Shown here piece by piece: positions 47,834 through 59,836 of a stretch of 64,000 bases of DNA. Every line of letters starts with the position of its first letter. Position 1 is the stretch's first letter. This DNA is from Argentina anserina (Eukaryota; Streptophyta; Magnoliopsida; Rosales; Rosaceae). A program made the position numbers and the translations under genes. The stretch lies in contig NC_065874.1 of the NCBI RefSeq assembly GCF_933775445.1, forward strand, positions 808,501 through 872,500. The letters are read 5' to 3'. The notes beneath the pieces are model-generated. The model was given only the letters and a program-made list of their open reading frames with translations. It ran no database searches and was not told the DNA's origin.

Positions 47834-48400
47834 CACGTGCAATGAATGACGTTATTACAAAATTCAATGTTGATCTCACTCTTTATTCATTTGTAGGCAT
47901 TCGTCAATCACTCAATCAAAATTATTGGAGAGATCTACGTAGCATTGTTTCCAAAACCTGACACATGATGATCAATAATATAACGTCTGAATTGAAAGAC
48001 GACACTTTCCATTTTCTACACACGTGCAATCTTTTGATTTATGTGACGTTATTACAAACTTAAATGTTGATCTCACTTATAATTCATCATATGCATTTAT
48101 CAATAACTAGGTCTAAATTATTGGAAAGGGATCTATGGAGCGTTGTTTCAAAATCTGACATAGGATGATCAATGAATTAACGCTTGAATTGAAAGTCGAC
48201 ACCATTTTTTTTCTAGATGCGTGCAATCTTTTTTAATTTCAATGACGTTATTACAAATTTCAATGTTGATCTCACTCATTTTTCATCGTATGCGTTCATC
48301 TATAACTCCATCTAAATTATTGGAGAATCTAAGCAACATTGTTTCCAAAACCTGACACAAGATGATCTAACATAACGCCTAAATTGACAATCGTCACCAT
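47834..48400. repeat. Three-copy diverged tandem repeat (about 190 bp unit)
   Basis: Units start near 47834, 48021 and 48217 (periods 187 and 197). Each contains CGTGCAAT, TGACGTTATTACAAA, CAATGTTGATCTCACT or a close variant, AAATTATTGGA, GCATTGTTTCCAAAACCTGA and a GAATTGAAAG-like end. It is satellite-like but has only three copies here, or it is a fragment of a larger array or element. Confidence 0.8.
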
Positions 48401-48644
48401 CGGGTTTTTAGTAATAACTTATAAATCATTAAATACATACGAACATGTTGTATATCAATCCTATTAGAATAATTTTAACTCCCAAGACAACACATGATCT
48501 TGAAAGTTACTTTATCCCGTGTAATATAGTTAATACCCTAATGTTGTACTAGTGTATAATTTTCTAGAGTCTTGCACCCCCACGCGACCGTATTACTGAA
48601 CATAACGTTGTGAATCTAACAAAATTTGAATTACATTGTTATAA

Positions 48645-49349
48645 GGATAAATTTCTTTTATGGTATCTGATGTATGACCAATCAAACACTTTGATACCTA
48701 ATGTTTCAAAGATGACAGTCTGGTACCTGAAGTTAGATTTTATGTGACACTTTGATACTTATGTTGACTTCTTTGTTAAATATAGAGGGTAAAGTTGACA
48801 TTTACATATTATTTATCAAAATAAAAATACAAATAGAATTTGATGGGTTCAATACTATTTTCTATCACGTTAGTATTCATCATTTTTGTATCGTTTGCGA
48901 GAAAATATACATAAATTAATTTTAACTTTCAATTGAAGGTGAAAAATTAGATATTTGTTTAAGAAATCTAAAATTTATGATTTTAAATACCCATGATTCG
49001 CTTTTAATTAATTAGATATAGACTCGCAGAGTAGTCTTATGAGAGGTTAAATTTCATAAACATAAAAATTGACTTATGCTATTAACCTAACCTAAAAATA
49101 TTAACTTAAACGCATAAAACGATTAAAATTTGAGCATAATGAACACATAAAACTCATAAACCTCATGTTTTTATTGTATTTTTATAAATAATATGTTTAA
49201 ATGTCTATACCCTTTAATTAGTTGACATAAGTATCAAAATGTCATATAAAACCTAACTTTAGGTACCAAACTATCTTCTTTGAAACATTAGATACCAAAA
49301 TGTTCGATTGACCATGCCTCAAGTATCATAGAAGAAATTTACCAAATCC
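48645..49349. mobile_element. Non-autonomous Mutator-like (MULE-type) element with long TIRs
   Basis: Terminal inverted repeats of about 125 bp occupy 48645-48770 and 49222-49349. Left GGATAAATTTCTTTTATGG corresponds to reverse-complemented right GGATTTGGTAAATTTCTTCT, and TACCTAATGTTTCAAAGATG to TATCTAATGTTTCAAAGAAG. The element is flanked by the identical 9-bp direct repeat TTGTTATAA at 48636-48644 and 49350-49358. Long TIRs plus a 9-bp target-site duplication are diagnostic of the Mutator superfamily. The interior is AT-rich with no transposase, so it would need a partner in trans. TIR divergence suggests it is not recent, although the target duplication is perfect. Confidence 0.85.
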
Positions 49350-49358
49350 TTGTTATAA

Positions 49359-51708
49359 TGTGATTTTTTTTGTTAAGTATAGAAGGCTTAGGTATATATG
49401 GGATGCACAATTTGGCTTTTACATTATCATGTCATTTATGTGCCATATCAAATTATTGACCTCATCAAACTTAAAGGTGAGGACACCTGGTACGTTAAAT
49501 ATACCTCCGGATAAGGTATTATAATGTTGCTTTTGTTGTACAGGTGGTTTGTACATGCATTAACACTTATAAGACTTATTCTCATTATGACATGCTAATG
49601 TGCTGGGTTGTTCTCAACTGTCCATAAACAAATGCAGCTAGCTTCAAAATCAAGACCAAAATCAACCTTGGGTTACACATTGTAGGCTTGTAGCTGGTGA
49701 ATATGGTCATAGAGAGAAGAGAAACTCAAGATGTATATGATTGTGTTTTAAGCAAAAATTAAGGTTTGGTATGGTAACCAAGACTGTCTTTTTCTTACCA
49801 ACCCCATAACACTTGCGTACAAGCGGGGTTTGAGTGGGTTTTATGGGAATTAAACCAAATGAAGTGGGCTGGCCCTTTGAGCGAGCTTTTCAGTTGGCTA
49901 GACACAAGTGATAAGAGAAAAGCGCAAGTTTGTAACTTTGTAATGTCTTTTTTTTTTTTAACTTAAGATGTTGACAAGTACGGAGCCTAGATTTTATAAT
50001 GAGTTGGATTTGAAAAAAATTTACGATTATTTATGAATTATATATAGAAATTTAGGATGTGTTAATATTTAAATTTTAACACTAAATTTAGCTAGAAATA
50101 CAAGTTTTTTAGTAATTTGAGGTGGGCTACAGCCCACCGTAACTGGTGTGTAGTTACGTCATTGGATGTTGAGACAATACAAGTACGTACTGCAACTATT
50201 GTGAATAAATTTTAGCTGGATGAAGATGCATTCAGTGAGCGTGGAGGCATATGAAGACGCTAAGTACATGTTCGACAAGTTCCCTTAAAGAAAACGACAC
50301 GATTAGGCGTGAATGCAATCTAGTATACGAGGCAAACTTTTCGTCTCACAATCTACAAAGAAATGTGTTTGGAAGCCATTGTTATGGATCGATGGACATT
50401 CAGTCCACCTTGTATGCCTTTTCATTTACGAATCACTAATAAATACTTCCTATCTAGCTAGAACATCCATATGTGGCGATGTGCCAACTATTTTCGTCGC
50501 GGACACCGGCCATTGGGATTTTTGACACAAGTGGTTTCCTCTCAAATCTCCCCGGCCGTTGAAACTTATCTCCTAAACACAAGGAGAAAGTGCCCCGTTG
50601 GACTTTGTGTAGAAGAAGGTCGAAATCATCAAGAGCACACATGAGATTCCCTGGAGGAGTCTGAACTCATATCACACACTAACACTCGGTGTGTTTCTGA
50701 TGATACCAGTCTTTGAGTGTGTGGCTTTTACTTTTAACAGAAGCATAGAATAGAGTGGAAACCCAGTTCTGGGTTGGTCCAGGTTGAGGCACACAGGCTC
50801 CCCCTTTTCTCTTCTCAGTGTGACAAACTGTTTACTCCAGGTCCCACGAATCATTCTCTAACATTGCCACCACATTTTGAATACACCCCATCACACACAA
50901 ACAAGAGCTTTACCACATTCTGTTCTTTTTCATTTCTCTAAGAATTCACACTAACAAAGAGTTTTTAAATTAAGATTACACAGTTTCGACAAAGAAATCA
51001 ATATGTACATGGGATCTAATCAAACGCTTCTTGCTCTAGGACTACAAAAACTAAATTGATATTTAATTCAAATCAGCGTCAGAAGAATTCGAGTACGAGT
51101 ATAAGAGTTCTTCTATTCGGTGAGATGATTGTATACGGAAAACTCAAAATATGCATTGAGTAAGTATATGTAATCATCTTACACATGACATCAAAAATAA
51201 TGAGAGCGTAATTAAACAACGTAGGTTTTAAATTTAGACGTTATAAGTTGCTCTAAAACAATGTGATCCTCTCAAATCTATACCGAATACAATCAATGAA
51301 ATCACATTAAGCACAAGCTCCCATTTGAAACAGAAACCATCGACAGTTTTCACATCTTTCTTACGGTTTGTATTTCAAAAGAAAACAATAAGATCAACGG
51401 CAAAAAGAAAAAGACAGAAAATAAATTAAAAAAATCAATAAAAGGAAGAAGAAGAAGAAGAAACGGAGGGCAGCAATAAAAGTGGCTTAAATATCCCAAA
51501 CGCTGGCCCGAAGCCTAGACTCACCAAAAGTCGCGCCGACCGTGTACGGTTTCCAACATTAACTCGCCCCCCATCTCTTCAAATGACCAAACTACCCCTT
51601 CACCTCCTTGTCTTTCTCCCACAACATTCCCCTCCTCTTCACATCCTCTAAAATTCAACTGTCACTAAAAAAAAAAGATCCAAATTGATTAAACCCAAAC
51701 CGAAAAAA
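49359..51708. other. Gene-free interval upstream of the ankyrin gene
   Basis: AT-rich. A short palindrome GGTGGGCTACAGCCCACC sits at about 50122-50139 within repeat-like sequence. The right end (51400-51708) holds the ankyrin gene promoter and a pyrimidine/A-rich leader with an AAG microsatellite at about 51446-51462. No other gene seen. Confidence 0.45.
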
Positions 51709-53908
51709 ATGGCAAAGTCGTCGTCGTCCTCCTCCTCGACGGCGTCGCTTCCTTCCTTAAAGCCCGACGACTACTCCCACAGCCGCGTCCACTACGCCGT
51801 CGTCTTATCAGACCACACCACCCTGTCCCGACTCGTCTCCACCCTCCCCCGCCTCGCCGACCCCACTCAGATCCACACCGAGTCCGACTCGCTCTCCCAG
51901 GAAAGACTCGCCGACAAGATCTCCGCCGTCCTCGACCGCCGCGACGTCCCCCACCGCGAGACCCCTCTCCACCTCGCCGTCCGCCTCAACGACGCCGCCG
52001 CCGCCAAGATCCTCGCCTCAGCCGGCGCCGACGCCTCCCTCCAGAACGCCGCCGGCTGGAACCCCCTCCAGGAGGCCCTCTGCCGGAGGAGCTCCGAGAT
52101 CGCGCTCGTGCTCCTAAAGCTCCACCACCGCTCCGCCTGGGCCAAGTGGCGCCGCCGCCTGCCACGTGTCATAGCCGTGCTGCGGAGAATGCGGGATTTC
52201 TACATGGAGATCTCGTTCCACTTCGAGAGCTCCGTGATTCCCTTCGTCGGGAAAATCGCTCCCTCCGACACGTATAAGATCTGGAAGCGCGACGGTAACC
52301 TACGCGCCGACACTTCCTTAGCCGGCTTCGACGGCTTGAAAATCCAGCGCGCCGACCAGAGCTTCCTCTTCCTCGGCGACGGCGACCAGGCTCACGACGT
52401 TCCGGAGGGATCTTTACTCGTCCTCAACCGCGACGACCGGAAAATCTTCGACGCGTTCGAGAACGCCGGGTCGCCGATGACGGAGTCCGACATCGCCGGA
52501 TTCTGCTCCCAGACGAGCGTCTACCGCCCCGGCATGGACGTCACCAGAGCCGAGCTCGTCGGCAGGACCAATTGGCGGCGGCAGGAAAAATCCGAAAACG
52601 TCGGAGAGTGGAAGGCCAGAGTCTTCGAAATGCACAATGTAGTCTTCAGCTTCCGGTCCCGGAAAGTCGTCAACGCCGATAATGCTGACGTGGCGGCGGC
52701 GGGGAGCGAGCAGGTCCTCCCTCTCGAGCTGGACGAAGACGACGACGGTTTCTTAGTGGCGGAGAATCCGAGCCTTTTCGGAGTCCCCGACGGCCGGAGA
52801 CACAGTAGCTTTGTCCGCGAAGACCGAGAATTCGTCTCGTTGGGGAGAAAAAGCGTCGACCTGACGTTTCAGCCGCCGCGGAGGTCCATGGCCGTTACCG
52901 TTACGGCGGCGCCGGTGCAGACTAAAGAGAAAGAGTTTGTAAAGAGCTTGAGACCTTCTGTTTGGCTAACGGACCATTTTCCGTTAAAGACGGAGGAGCT
53001 TCTGCCGTTACTGGATATTCTGGCGAGTAAAGTCAAGGCGGTTAGGAGAATGAGGGAGCTGCTCACCACCAAGTTCCCGCCAGGGACATTTCCGGTGAAG
53101 GTAAGGGCATTTTAGACGTTTTCTTATTCAAAAACGCGCACTCGGGCCCATTTAAGATTTGGGGTTTGGGTTTGGGTCTTAGTCCTCTTCTTTATTTGTC
53201 TGTTCTGCTTTTTGTTGCTTTTCATGCTTTAGCTAGACTATAATCATAGCCAATGAAGAGAAGCCACGTATTATTATGAACAGTGTAAAATACCAACTGT
53301 GTCCCCTAAACCCAACTATTGGCTTCTAATTATATGTCTAGAAGCTTTTTGTGGGCCATCTACGTCGTTGAAACGGGCCGTTCTGATTCAACGGTGGTCC
53401 GAGCCTGGGGACCTAAAACCCTAAATATCTTTTACAGTCAGGCATGGCCGGTGGGGCCCTCTTTTGAAAACTATTTTTGCTGCTTAGAAAAGAGTTTACT
53501 TTTGTGAGTAGTTTACTGCTGACGTGGCGTATTTTTTTTAATTGACAGCTGGCGATACCGGTGGTGCCCACAGTGAGAGTGGTGATAACATTCACCAAGT
53601 TTGTGGAGCTACAACCGACGGAGCAGTTCTTCACTCCAATGTCGAGCCCTAGGCAGTTGGTACGGGAGCAACAGCAAGAGGAGGAGCACAAGGCCAAGTC
53701 CTCGCAGAAGACTTCTGCGACATCGTGGCTGAGGCGGAATAGTAGTCAGTCCGCGTCGGCCACGAGCAAGCAGCAACACCAGCATTTTAGTGCCACGGGG
53801 TGGCAGGAGCCGGAGCCTTTTGCCATTCCTACCGGTTATGCGTGGACTAGTATTGACGATAAATCAAGGAAGATGAGGAAATCGAAATCGATTAGGAGAT
53901 CTAAGTGA
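51709..53908 (+). CDS. Ankyrin-repeat protein of the ANKRD13 (GPCR-chaperone domain) family
   Basis: Two exons (51709-53100 and 53549-53908) give 583 residues. After a Ser-rich start, ankyrin repeats occupy about 75-145 (ETPLHLAVRLNDAAAAKILA, NAAGWNPLQEAL). The long GPCR-chaperone/ANKRD13 domain follows from about 150: RMRDFYMEISFHFESSVIPF, DTYKIWKRDGNLRADTSLAG, VPEGSLLVLNRDDRKIFDAF, and near its end LLDILASKVKAVRRMRELL. The C-terminus has a Gln/Ser-rich region and a basic end (KMRKSKSIRRSK). Animal relatives act in receptor biogenesis and endocytic ubiquitin recognition; the plant role is not known to me. Exon 1 is strikingly GC-rich with C/G third positions against AT-rich flanks. The start is the first true ATG (51709), preceded by a purine-rich leader. 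Confidence 0.92.
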
Positions 53909-54860
53909 CAGTAGTGTTGATCCAAGGAGAATTGGTAGATAGATTAATGAGTTGGGTGTGTTATGGCTGAAGTTGCATATATAGATGATTGTAGATATGC
54001 CATCAATGCAATTTCAGTGATGTTCCTTTTACCTTGGGAGTTAAAGTTATATGGTCAGTCGATAGAGTTGCGGCAACTTCTTACCTCCAATGATGTCCTG
54101 CTTCCTTTCACAACTATTTCAGCATGACTTGCACTAGTTTGCTTAGCTATGAATTCTTGTGACACTGAGGTTTTCTTGTGCCTTTTTTTATTCCCTCTTA
54201 ACCTCTTGTCCTTGGCCTTATGAACCCTAACCTTGAAATTCCCGTTACTGCGCCAACTGCAAAGAATATCAATCATTGTGAACTTCAATCTCTTGATAGG
54301 AATCTTGATGACATTGTGAACTTCAAGGTTATATCAAAGATATTGAGCATTTGAATATACAAGCAACATTCGAAAAACAAAATATCAGAACAAATACGAA
54401 ATCACTAAAGGGTTGGAAGGATGGGGGAATAATTAGTTGGAGTGATGGAGCTATAGTGAAGGCACAATGAAGGTAATTAGCATATCAACTAGCTATAAAG
54501 CTTAAGGATATGGGTTGCCTTGTTGAGTAAGGAGAAGAGATGCTCTTAATAAGTTGCTCTCTGGATGAACAGAAGAAATGCACTAATATATGGAAAATGC
54601 CAAACTTGTAGGCTTTGATTTAGTGGAAGGGAAACACAAAACTAGTGAGTTGGCTAGTCCCTTTTAAAAAAGATGGAACAATATAAATATGATGAGAGAC
54701 TGAGAGAGCCAGCCTATCATTCACATGTGGACCTCTGTATTATTGAAGCTTCTCTTCTAGGTCTCTGTCTCTCAGCACCCAATTCTTATTGCTTAAAAAT
54801 CCTCCCTCCTATGCTTAAACAACTCCTTCATCTTTCTGAATCTGCACGCTAACAATCTCC
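53909..54860. other. Gene-free spacer
   Basis: 3' UTR of the ankyrin gene, then AT-rich sequence. A basic open frame on the minus strand at 54055-54288 has no ATG at its start and no recognisable family. The last 150 bp are CT-rich and probably the leader exon of the next gene. Confidence 0.45.
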
Positions 54861-55379
54861 AGGTAAGTCTCCCCTTCTCTATGAAAAAAGCTATGTTGAA
54901 TCACTTGAATGTTCTTCTTCAAGGGTTTAGTTTTTCTCTTGGTAACTTCAGATCCCTATGTCTTTAGATTCATATTGTATAATGTTGTCTAAGCTTTGCC
55001 TGCATATTGTTGGGTGTCATGTTACATAATCTTCGAAGGAAAACAGTGGATCCGAGATGGAATCTGATCCATTTCCTCTAATTATCACATAAGATATGGA
55101 AAACTAAGCTATAGCTTCTACATCTATGCATTATTATGATGTGATTTCTTGGTTGTAGAGTTTCTTCCCAAATTATCATTAGATAAATGGCACTTAAACA
55201 GTTAGAGGTTTTTTTTTTGAAGCGAAAAATCAATAGCTAGAGGTTTCTTTGTTTCAATATGTATGGCAATCTTGTATTGGAAAGGCAGCGATGATGTTTC
55301 TATGTTCTATGCTGTTCCAATAGGGGAAAGTATTCATATTCATTTTTGAATTTGATTTGTGGGAACAGGGTGGTGAAAA

Positions 55380-55634
55380 ATGGCGACGGAAGCACCGGGG
55401 TGGGCGGATCAGTGGGGAGCCGGAGGTATCGGCGCATTGGAAGATGAAGACAAGAACAAAAGCCTGGAAGACAACAACAAGAAGAAGGGAGAGACCAAGT
55501 CTGGACTTAACAAAGCTAAGGTTGCAGCAATCGCTGGTGCTGAAAAGATCAAAAGTGGTACAACTAATGGCATCAAATGGATCAAAAATCAGTGTCAGAA
55601 GAAGAAATCTACCAAAACCCCAACTGAAGTTTAA
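55380..55634 (+). CDS. Small basic/charged plant protein of unknown function
   Basis: An 84-residue frame from the ATG at 55380: an Asp/Trp-containing N-terminus (APGWADQWGAGGIGALEDED), a Lys/Asn/Glu-rich middle, then AKVAAIAGAEKIKSGTTNGI and KWIKNQCQKKK. It contains no signal peptide or membrane segment. A 5' UTR intron is likely: CTCCAG|GTAAGT near 54862 and an acceptor GGGAACAG near 55370, ten bases before the ATG. That arrangement and the coding-like composition argue for a real gene. I believe similar small proteins exist in other plants but cannot name a function. Confidence 0.7.
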   Translation: MATEAPGWADQWGAGGIGALEDEDKNKSLEDNNKKKGETKSGLNKAKVAAIAGAEKIKSGTTNGIKWIKNQCQKKKSTKTPTEV

Positions 55635-55968
55635 GCATTACTAATGGGTTTGTTTGTCATTCAAAATGCTTCTGTTATAAGAGATTGGTTTATTGTTGGC
55701 TATGCCTTCTCTACATTTGACAAAGCTTTTATCATTTAATACAACCTTAACACTAAGTATCAACTGCCCTGATAACGTCGAAAGCAATTCTGGACGACCA
55801 TATGCATAACCGACTAAACTCATGCTAAATTAAGAGACTAATAAATAACATTTGGTAAACCAATTCTAAGGGATGTCATAAAAATTTTGAACTATAGTAG
55901 ATAGGCAGATTGTTGCCTCCGGCTGTCCAGAATCTACATGTTAAAGTTCTCACATTTGCTCTTTCTTC
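55635..55968. other. Convergent spacer
   Basis: 3' flanks of the small protein gene (+) and ATG8 (-); no feature seen. Confidence 0.5.
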
Positions 55969-57161
55969 TCAAAGAGATCCAAAAACATTCTCTCCACTGT
56001 AAGTCATGTAAAGGAATCCATCATCATCCTTGTTTTCTTCATAGATTGCAGACATCAAGGCAGCTGTAACAACATTGCAACAAACGGGAACATAAATATA
56101 TAATTTACTATGGCAACCTTGGGACGAAATAACAGAAACAATAAGCCAAAAGCTGCAGCTCACCTGTGGGAGGTAATACGTTCTTGACAAAGATAAATAT
56201 AGCCTTTTCTGCACTGATGTTCATCCTCTTGCGAACAACAGATGTTAAGTGTCCAACAGTAGTATCAGCAGGGACAAGGTATCTGCAGTCAGAACAACAA
56301 TGTGAGAACTGAGAACCCCATGATGTTGTAAATGCTATTAGTTGCTGAAGTTGCCTTTGCAGTAGAACATCTATGTCACCCATCGGAATGCAATCATATA
56401 CTTACACTACCTTGGTATAAAGATGTACCAAGATTTTCGTTCCTAATACAACATCGCAGTGCACAAAAACTAAATGCACAAATCATAATCCAAACGACTT
56501 ACAAAGCCATTGGGATCTCTGAACATATGTAAGCCAAACAATTCGAAAGGTATATCAAAATCACATTCCAGTTACAATGTAGCAACACACGTTAAGATAA
56601 AGATAAGAGGGGGGAAGCAACTCACTTATTCTTGTCAATGTTAGGAATGTCACTCTTTATGGCCTTCTCCACAATCACTGGTAGTCTGTCCGGATACTTC
56701 TGCATGATTTTCGAAGCCTCTGCCTTTCTCGCATCTGAAAAAACCAAGTCCAATGACATAACACTATAACAGAACAAACAATGAACTATACTCACTATAT
56801 AAATTGTTCTACTGATCTTGTATCGCAAAAAAATTGTTCTAATGATATCCAAACAATCACAGGGACCGTGTTTATTATGAAGGAAAACCCAAATACACAC
56901 ATTCCGATCATAATTACATAAAAATCGAGTCTTTAGCCAACAAGAATCCCAAACTCCCATAATACCAAAATTCCATAATGGGAAACAAGATCATGAAGAT
57001 TAACACAAGCAGTTCATAGAGAACCAAACTTTAACCTATAAGGCTATAATCAAACAAAAATTTGCTGTTTATCCATTGCATATTAATATAATTAACCCAG
57101 AAAAGATAATTAACATACCAAAAGTACGTTGTTTCTTAAACAAGCTTCTGTCCTTGAACAT
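55969..57161 (-). CDS. ATG8: Autophagy-related ubiquitin-like protein ATG8, divergent N-terminus
   Basis: Four exons (57119-57161, 56626-56734, 56164-56282, 55969-56063) give 121 residues, the usual ATG8 length. The ubiquitin-like fold is clear: [59 protein letters not shown] and [15 protein letters not shown]. The C-terminus is Gly-Ser-Leu, so ATG4 would have to remove two residues to expose the glycine that is conjugated to phosphatidylethanolamine. The protein decorates autophagosome membranes and recruits cargo receptors. The first 14 residues ([14 protein letters not shown]) differ from the common SSFKxEHxxERR-type start, and LTSVV replaces the usual FVYVV, so this is a divergent paralogue. 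A TATA-like TATATAAA lies at about 57376-57384 on the minus strand. Confidence 0.94.
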
Positions 57162-57389
57162 GGTTAGCTAAACCTTCACTACGCTCTTCCTCTGAAAATT
57201 TCAAACAATAAATCATCACAAAAATTCAAGCTTTACCGAAGAAAATTCCGAAGCATAAAGGTCGAAGCTTTGAGCTTCTTGCAAGAAAGAACGTACCCAA
57301 ATTGACGCTAAGTGAGAGAAGAAACGATTGGGGTTTAGGATAAAGTCACAATCAAACAAGGGGAGAGTTGGGTGTTTATATATGGTATG

Positions 57390-59836
57390 AGAAATGTGTT
57401 AATTTGAGTTGGTTCGTTTTCAGATTCCTACACGAACTCAAAGACTCTAAAATCTCTTTGTTTGAGTTAGTTTGAGTTTTATGCGTGTTGCAAGCCAACT
57501 CTCCCTGTGTCCGCGTCACCAAGTAGTTGATGAAAGGACGTCGGTTTTGGTCACAGTTGGGCTTGGAAGATTAAAATTAAGGAATTAGCAGGGCTTACTA
57601 TTATGATAATCATCATCAATACCATGAAGATAGAACCAAAGAGGGAACAGATTGACAATTCCGAGTGTATACCTCTATGCTTTCAAGTTTCTTCAGAGAA
57701 GAAGATCATCAAGAGCAGATGATGAAATTAGGGTATAAGGTCATCTACTTATAGGGTTTTAAGAATCTTGGCCAGCAAGTCTGATCACTTGCATCCCAAG
57801 ATTCTCTCCAAAATTTACTCTCGACTGTATTATCATAAAGTATAGGATGAGGTCACTCCTGCGAGGGCGAATGATGGTATGTATGCATATACGTATGTAA
57901 AACCAGAATGCATGTGTGCACAGATGTATCACTTGTTACTTCTTAGGTTTGGTTTTAGTGTTCTCTAGGGTTTTCATTGAGGGTCACAAAAAAGAGTTGC
58001 ATACATATAATAGGTGTTGGCATTATAGCCAACATTGCTGCCCTTCTTCATCGATTCGATTTATTTTGGTATTACTCTCCAGCTCTTTCTCACTTTCTTT
58101 CTGTGACCCACGAGAAGAAACACACAGAGATGGACACGGGTGCTTTTATTATTACTCGGATTCTACATGACTACATGCACCAGAGTACACAGTTAGCTTT
58201 ATGTTAGTGTGAGTTATATTTGTAGATTAAGAGCAAGCAAAGGAGTACATGTAACATGTTTGATGTTTCAGGCATTAACGTTTGTAAAACGTGGATTCTG
58301 ACAATGCATAATAAGTGCAATATGGCAAATGTAGGTAGGTAAGCTAGCTATTACAACTCAAGTTGTCACTATGTCGAATCCATGCCTCCATCAATGATCG
58401 AGTCCATTCTTCGGGTCACTTCATCGTTCAAATGCTAAGAATTTCAACTAGCTAGTAGCAAATTATGACTCTTTAGTCTTAATAAGAAGCAAGTTTTGGA
58501 GGCAATATTTAGACTTTGCTTTTCAAATTTTGATCATTGTTCATGCAATGGAATGCACTTTTGGTATCAAAATCATAGTTTAAAGTTTAAACAGGTTTAA
58601 GATTGTGCGTCTGAAATTAGTTCTTATTATAAACCAGTAAAGAGCCCAACTTCTTTCCCACCTATTTTTTGAAGGGGGTCCTCATAATGAATGAGAGGTT
58701 GGGTTTGGAGAGGAACAAGTATAAATGTTTACACTTTATCTAGGACCAAACAGATTCTTTTGTTGGATGTAATTAATATGCTTATCAAGGTAGACAGTCT
58801 CCCACTGCAGTCAATCAGAGATTCTTCTGGGCATACTGGTAATGGTTATGGAAATATCTAACTTGAGCACTGAGTTCCAGAGTTTGATTTGTCTAACAAT
58901 CTCAGAAGGCTATGCAAAACCATACAAATAATGCTTGAAACTCTAGATAATTAGGAAGAAATAGCATTTCATTTCTGGTCATTTGCATAAGATCTGCATA
59001 TGGTAATGTTAGGCAGCCACCCAATTCTTGTTTATAAAACAAATGGAGTGCGCTATTAGGCATTTTTGGGATCAAATGATCAATTAGGCAGCCACCCAAT
59101 TCTAAATAGTGGTTTTTGCATCTTCCATTTTTAGGACACTACATGGCCTGGGGAACAAGTATTGACTCGAAACAGAAACCAGAGGTGCAAATAGGTATAT
59201 AATCAATGAGGATTTCCATATATAACATATTCTGGTCACAACCAATTAATGCTAATAGAGGGAGGTTTCGATTTCTTCCAATGTTTCTGTTTCTGCAAAA
59301 TTAAAATGGGAATGAGGAGGAAGAGAAATAACCACAAAATTTAGAAACAAACAATATATACCCACAATCCCACATCACATGCAGTCTCGTATCTCCATCA
59401 AGGTCATAAATAAGCAAAATGAAGGCTCAAGGCTTTGCCTCACGATACACCCTCTTCTCCCTTTCCTTTCTTCTAAATTAGCTTCCAATTTAATGTACCC
59501 ACCTGCTTTTTGTTGTAGGGTTGGTGTCAAATTCAATGCCATCATCTTCAAGACCACAACCTTCTGTCATCCCTCTCTCATATTTAACATATGAGATTCT
59601 CTCACACAACTCAGAAGAACATACATCCTATTTTCACTCAATGAAAGAATACATAGCCAACCCTTCTTCATTTCTTTTGCCTCCATCTCCCTCTCTTATG
59701 TTTGAGGCTAATCACAGCAAACACTTATATACATGCTTTGATCATATATATCTGTGTGTCAGGACTAGTATTTCTGTATGTGTATATTCTTGTTTTGTTG
59801 TAACTAGAAATGTATTCTCAGGTACGAAAATGGAGA
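57390..59836. other. Gene-free interval, probably partly MIR171 promoter and primary transcript
   Basis: No supported coding exon. The AACCAATT/TATATAAC-type AT-rich sequence near 59215-59245 and a CT-rich leader near 59450-59700 could belong to the MIR171 transcription unit. A direct repeat TTAGGCAGCCACCCAATTCT occurs at about 59010 and 59085. Confidence 0.45.

Noticed and set aside
47834..48400. CRISPR-like or phage-like repeat array
   Set aside because: The window is a plant nuclear genome and the units are long, diverged tandem repeats without spacers.
51867..52172. Antisense open frame in the ankyrin gene
   Set aside because: It is a by-product of very high GC content in exon 1.
54299..54315. 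GAATCTTGATGACATTG resembles miR172
   Set aside because: The match to the miR172 core ends after about 12 bases and there is no complementary arm nearby.
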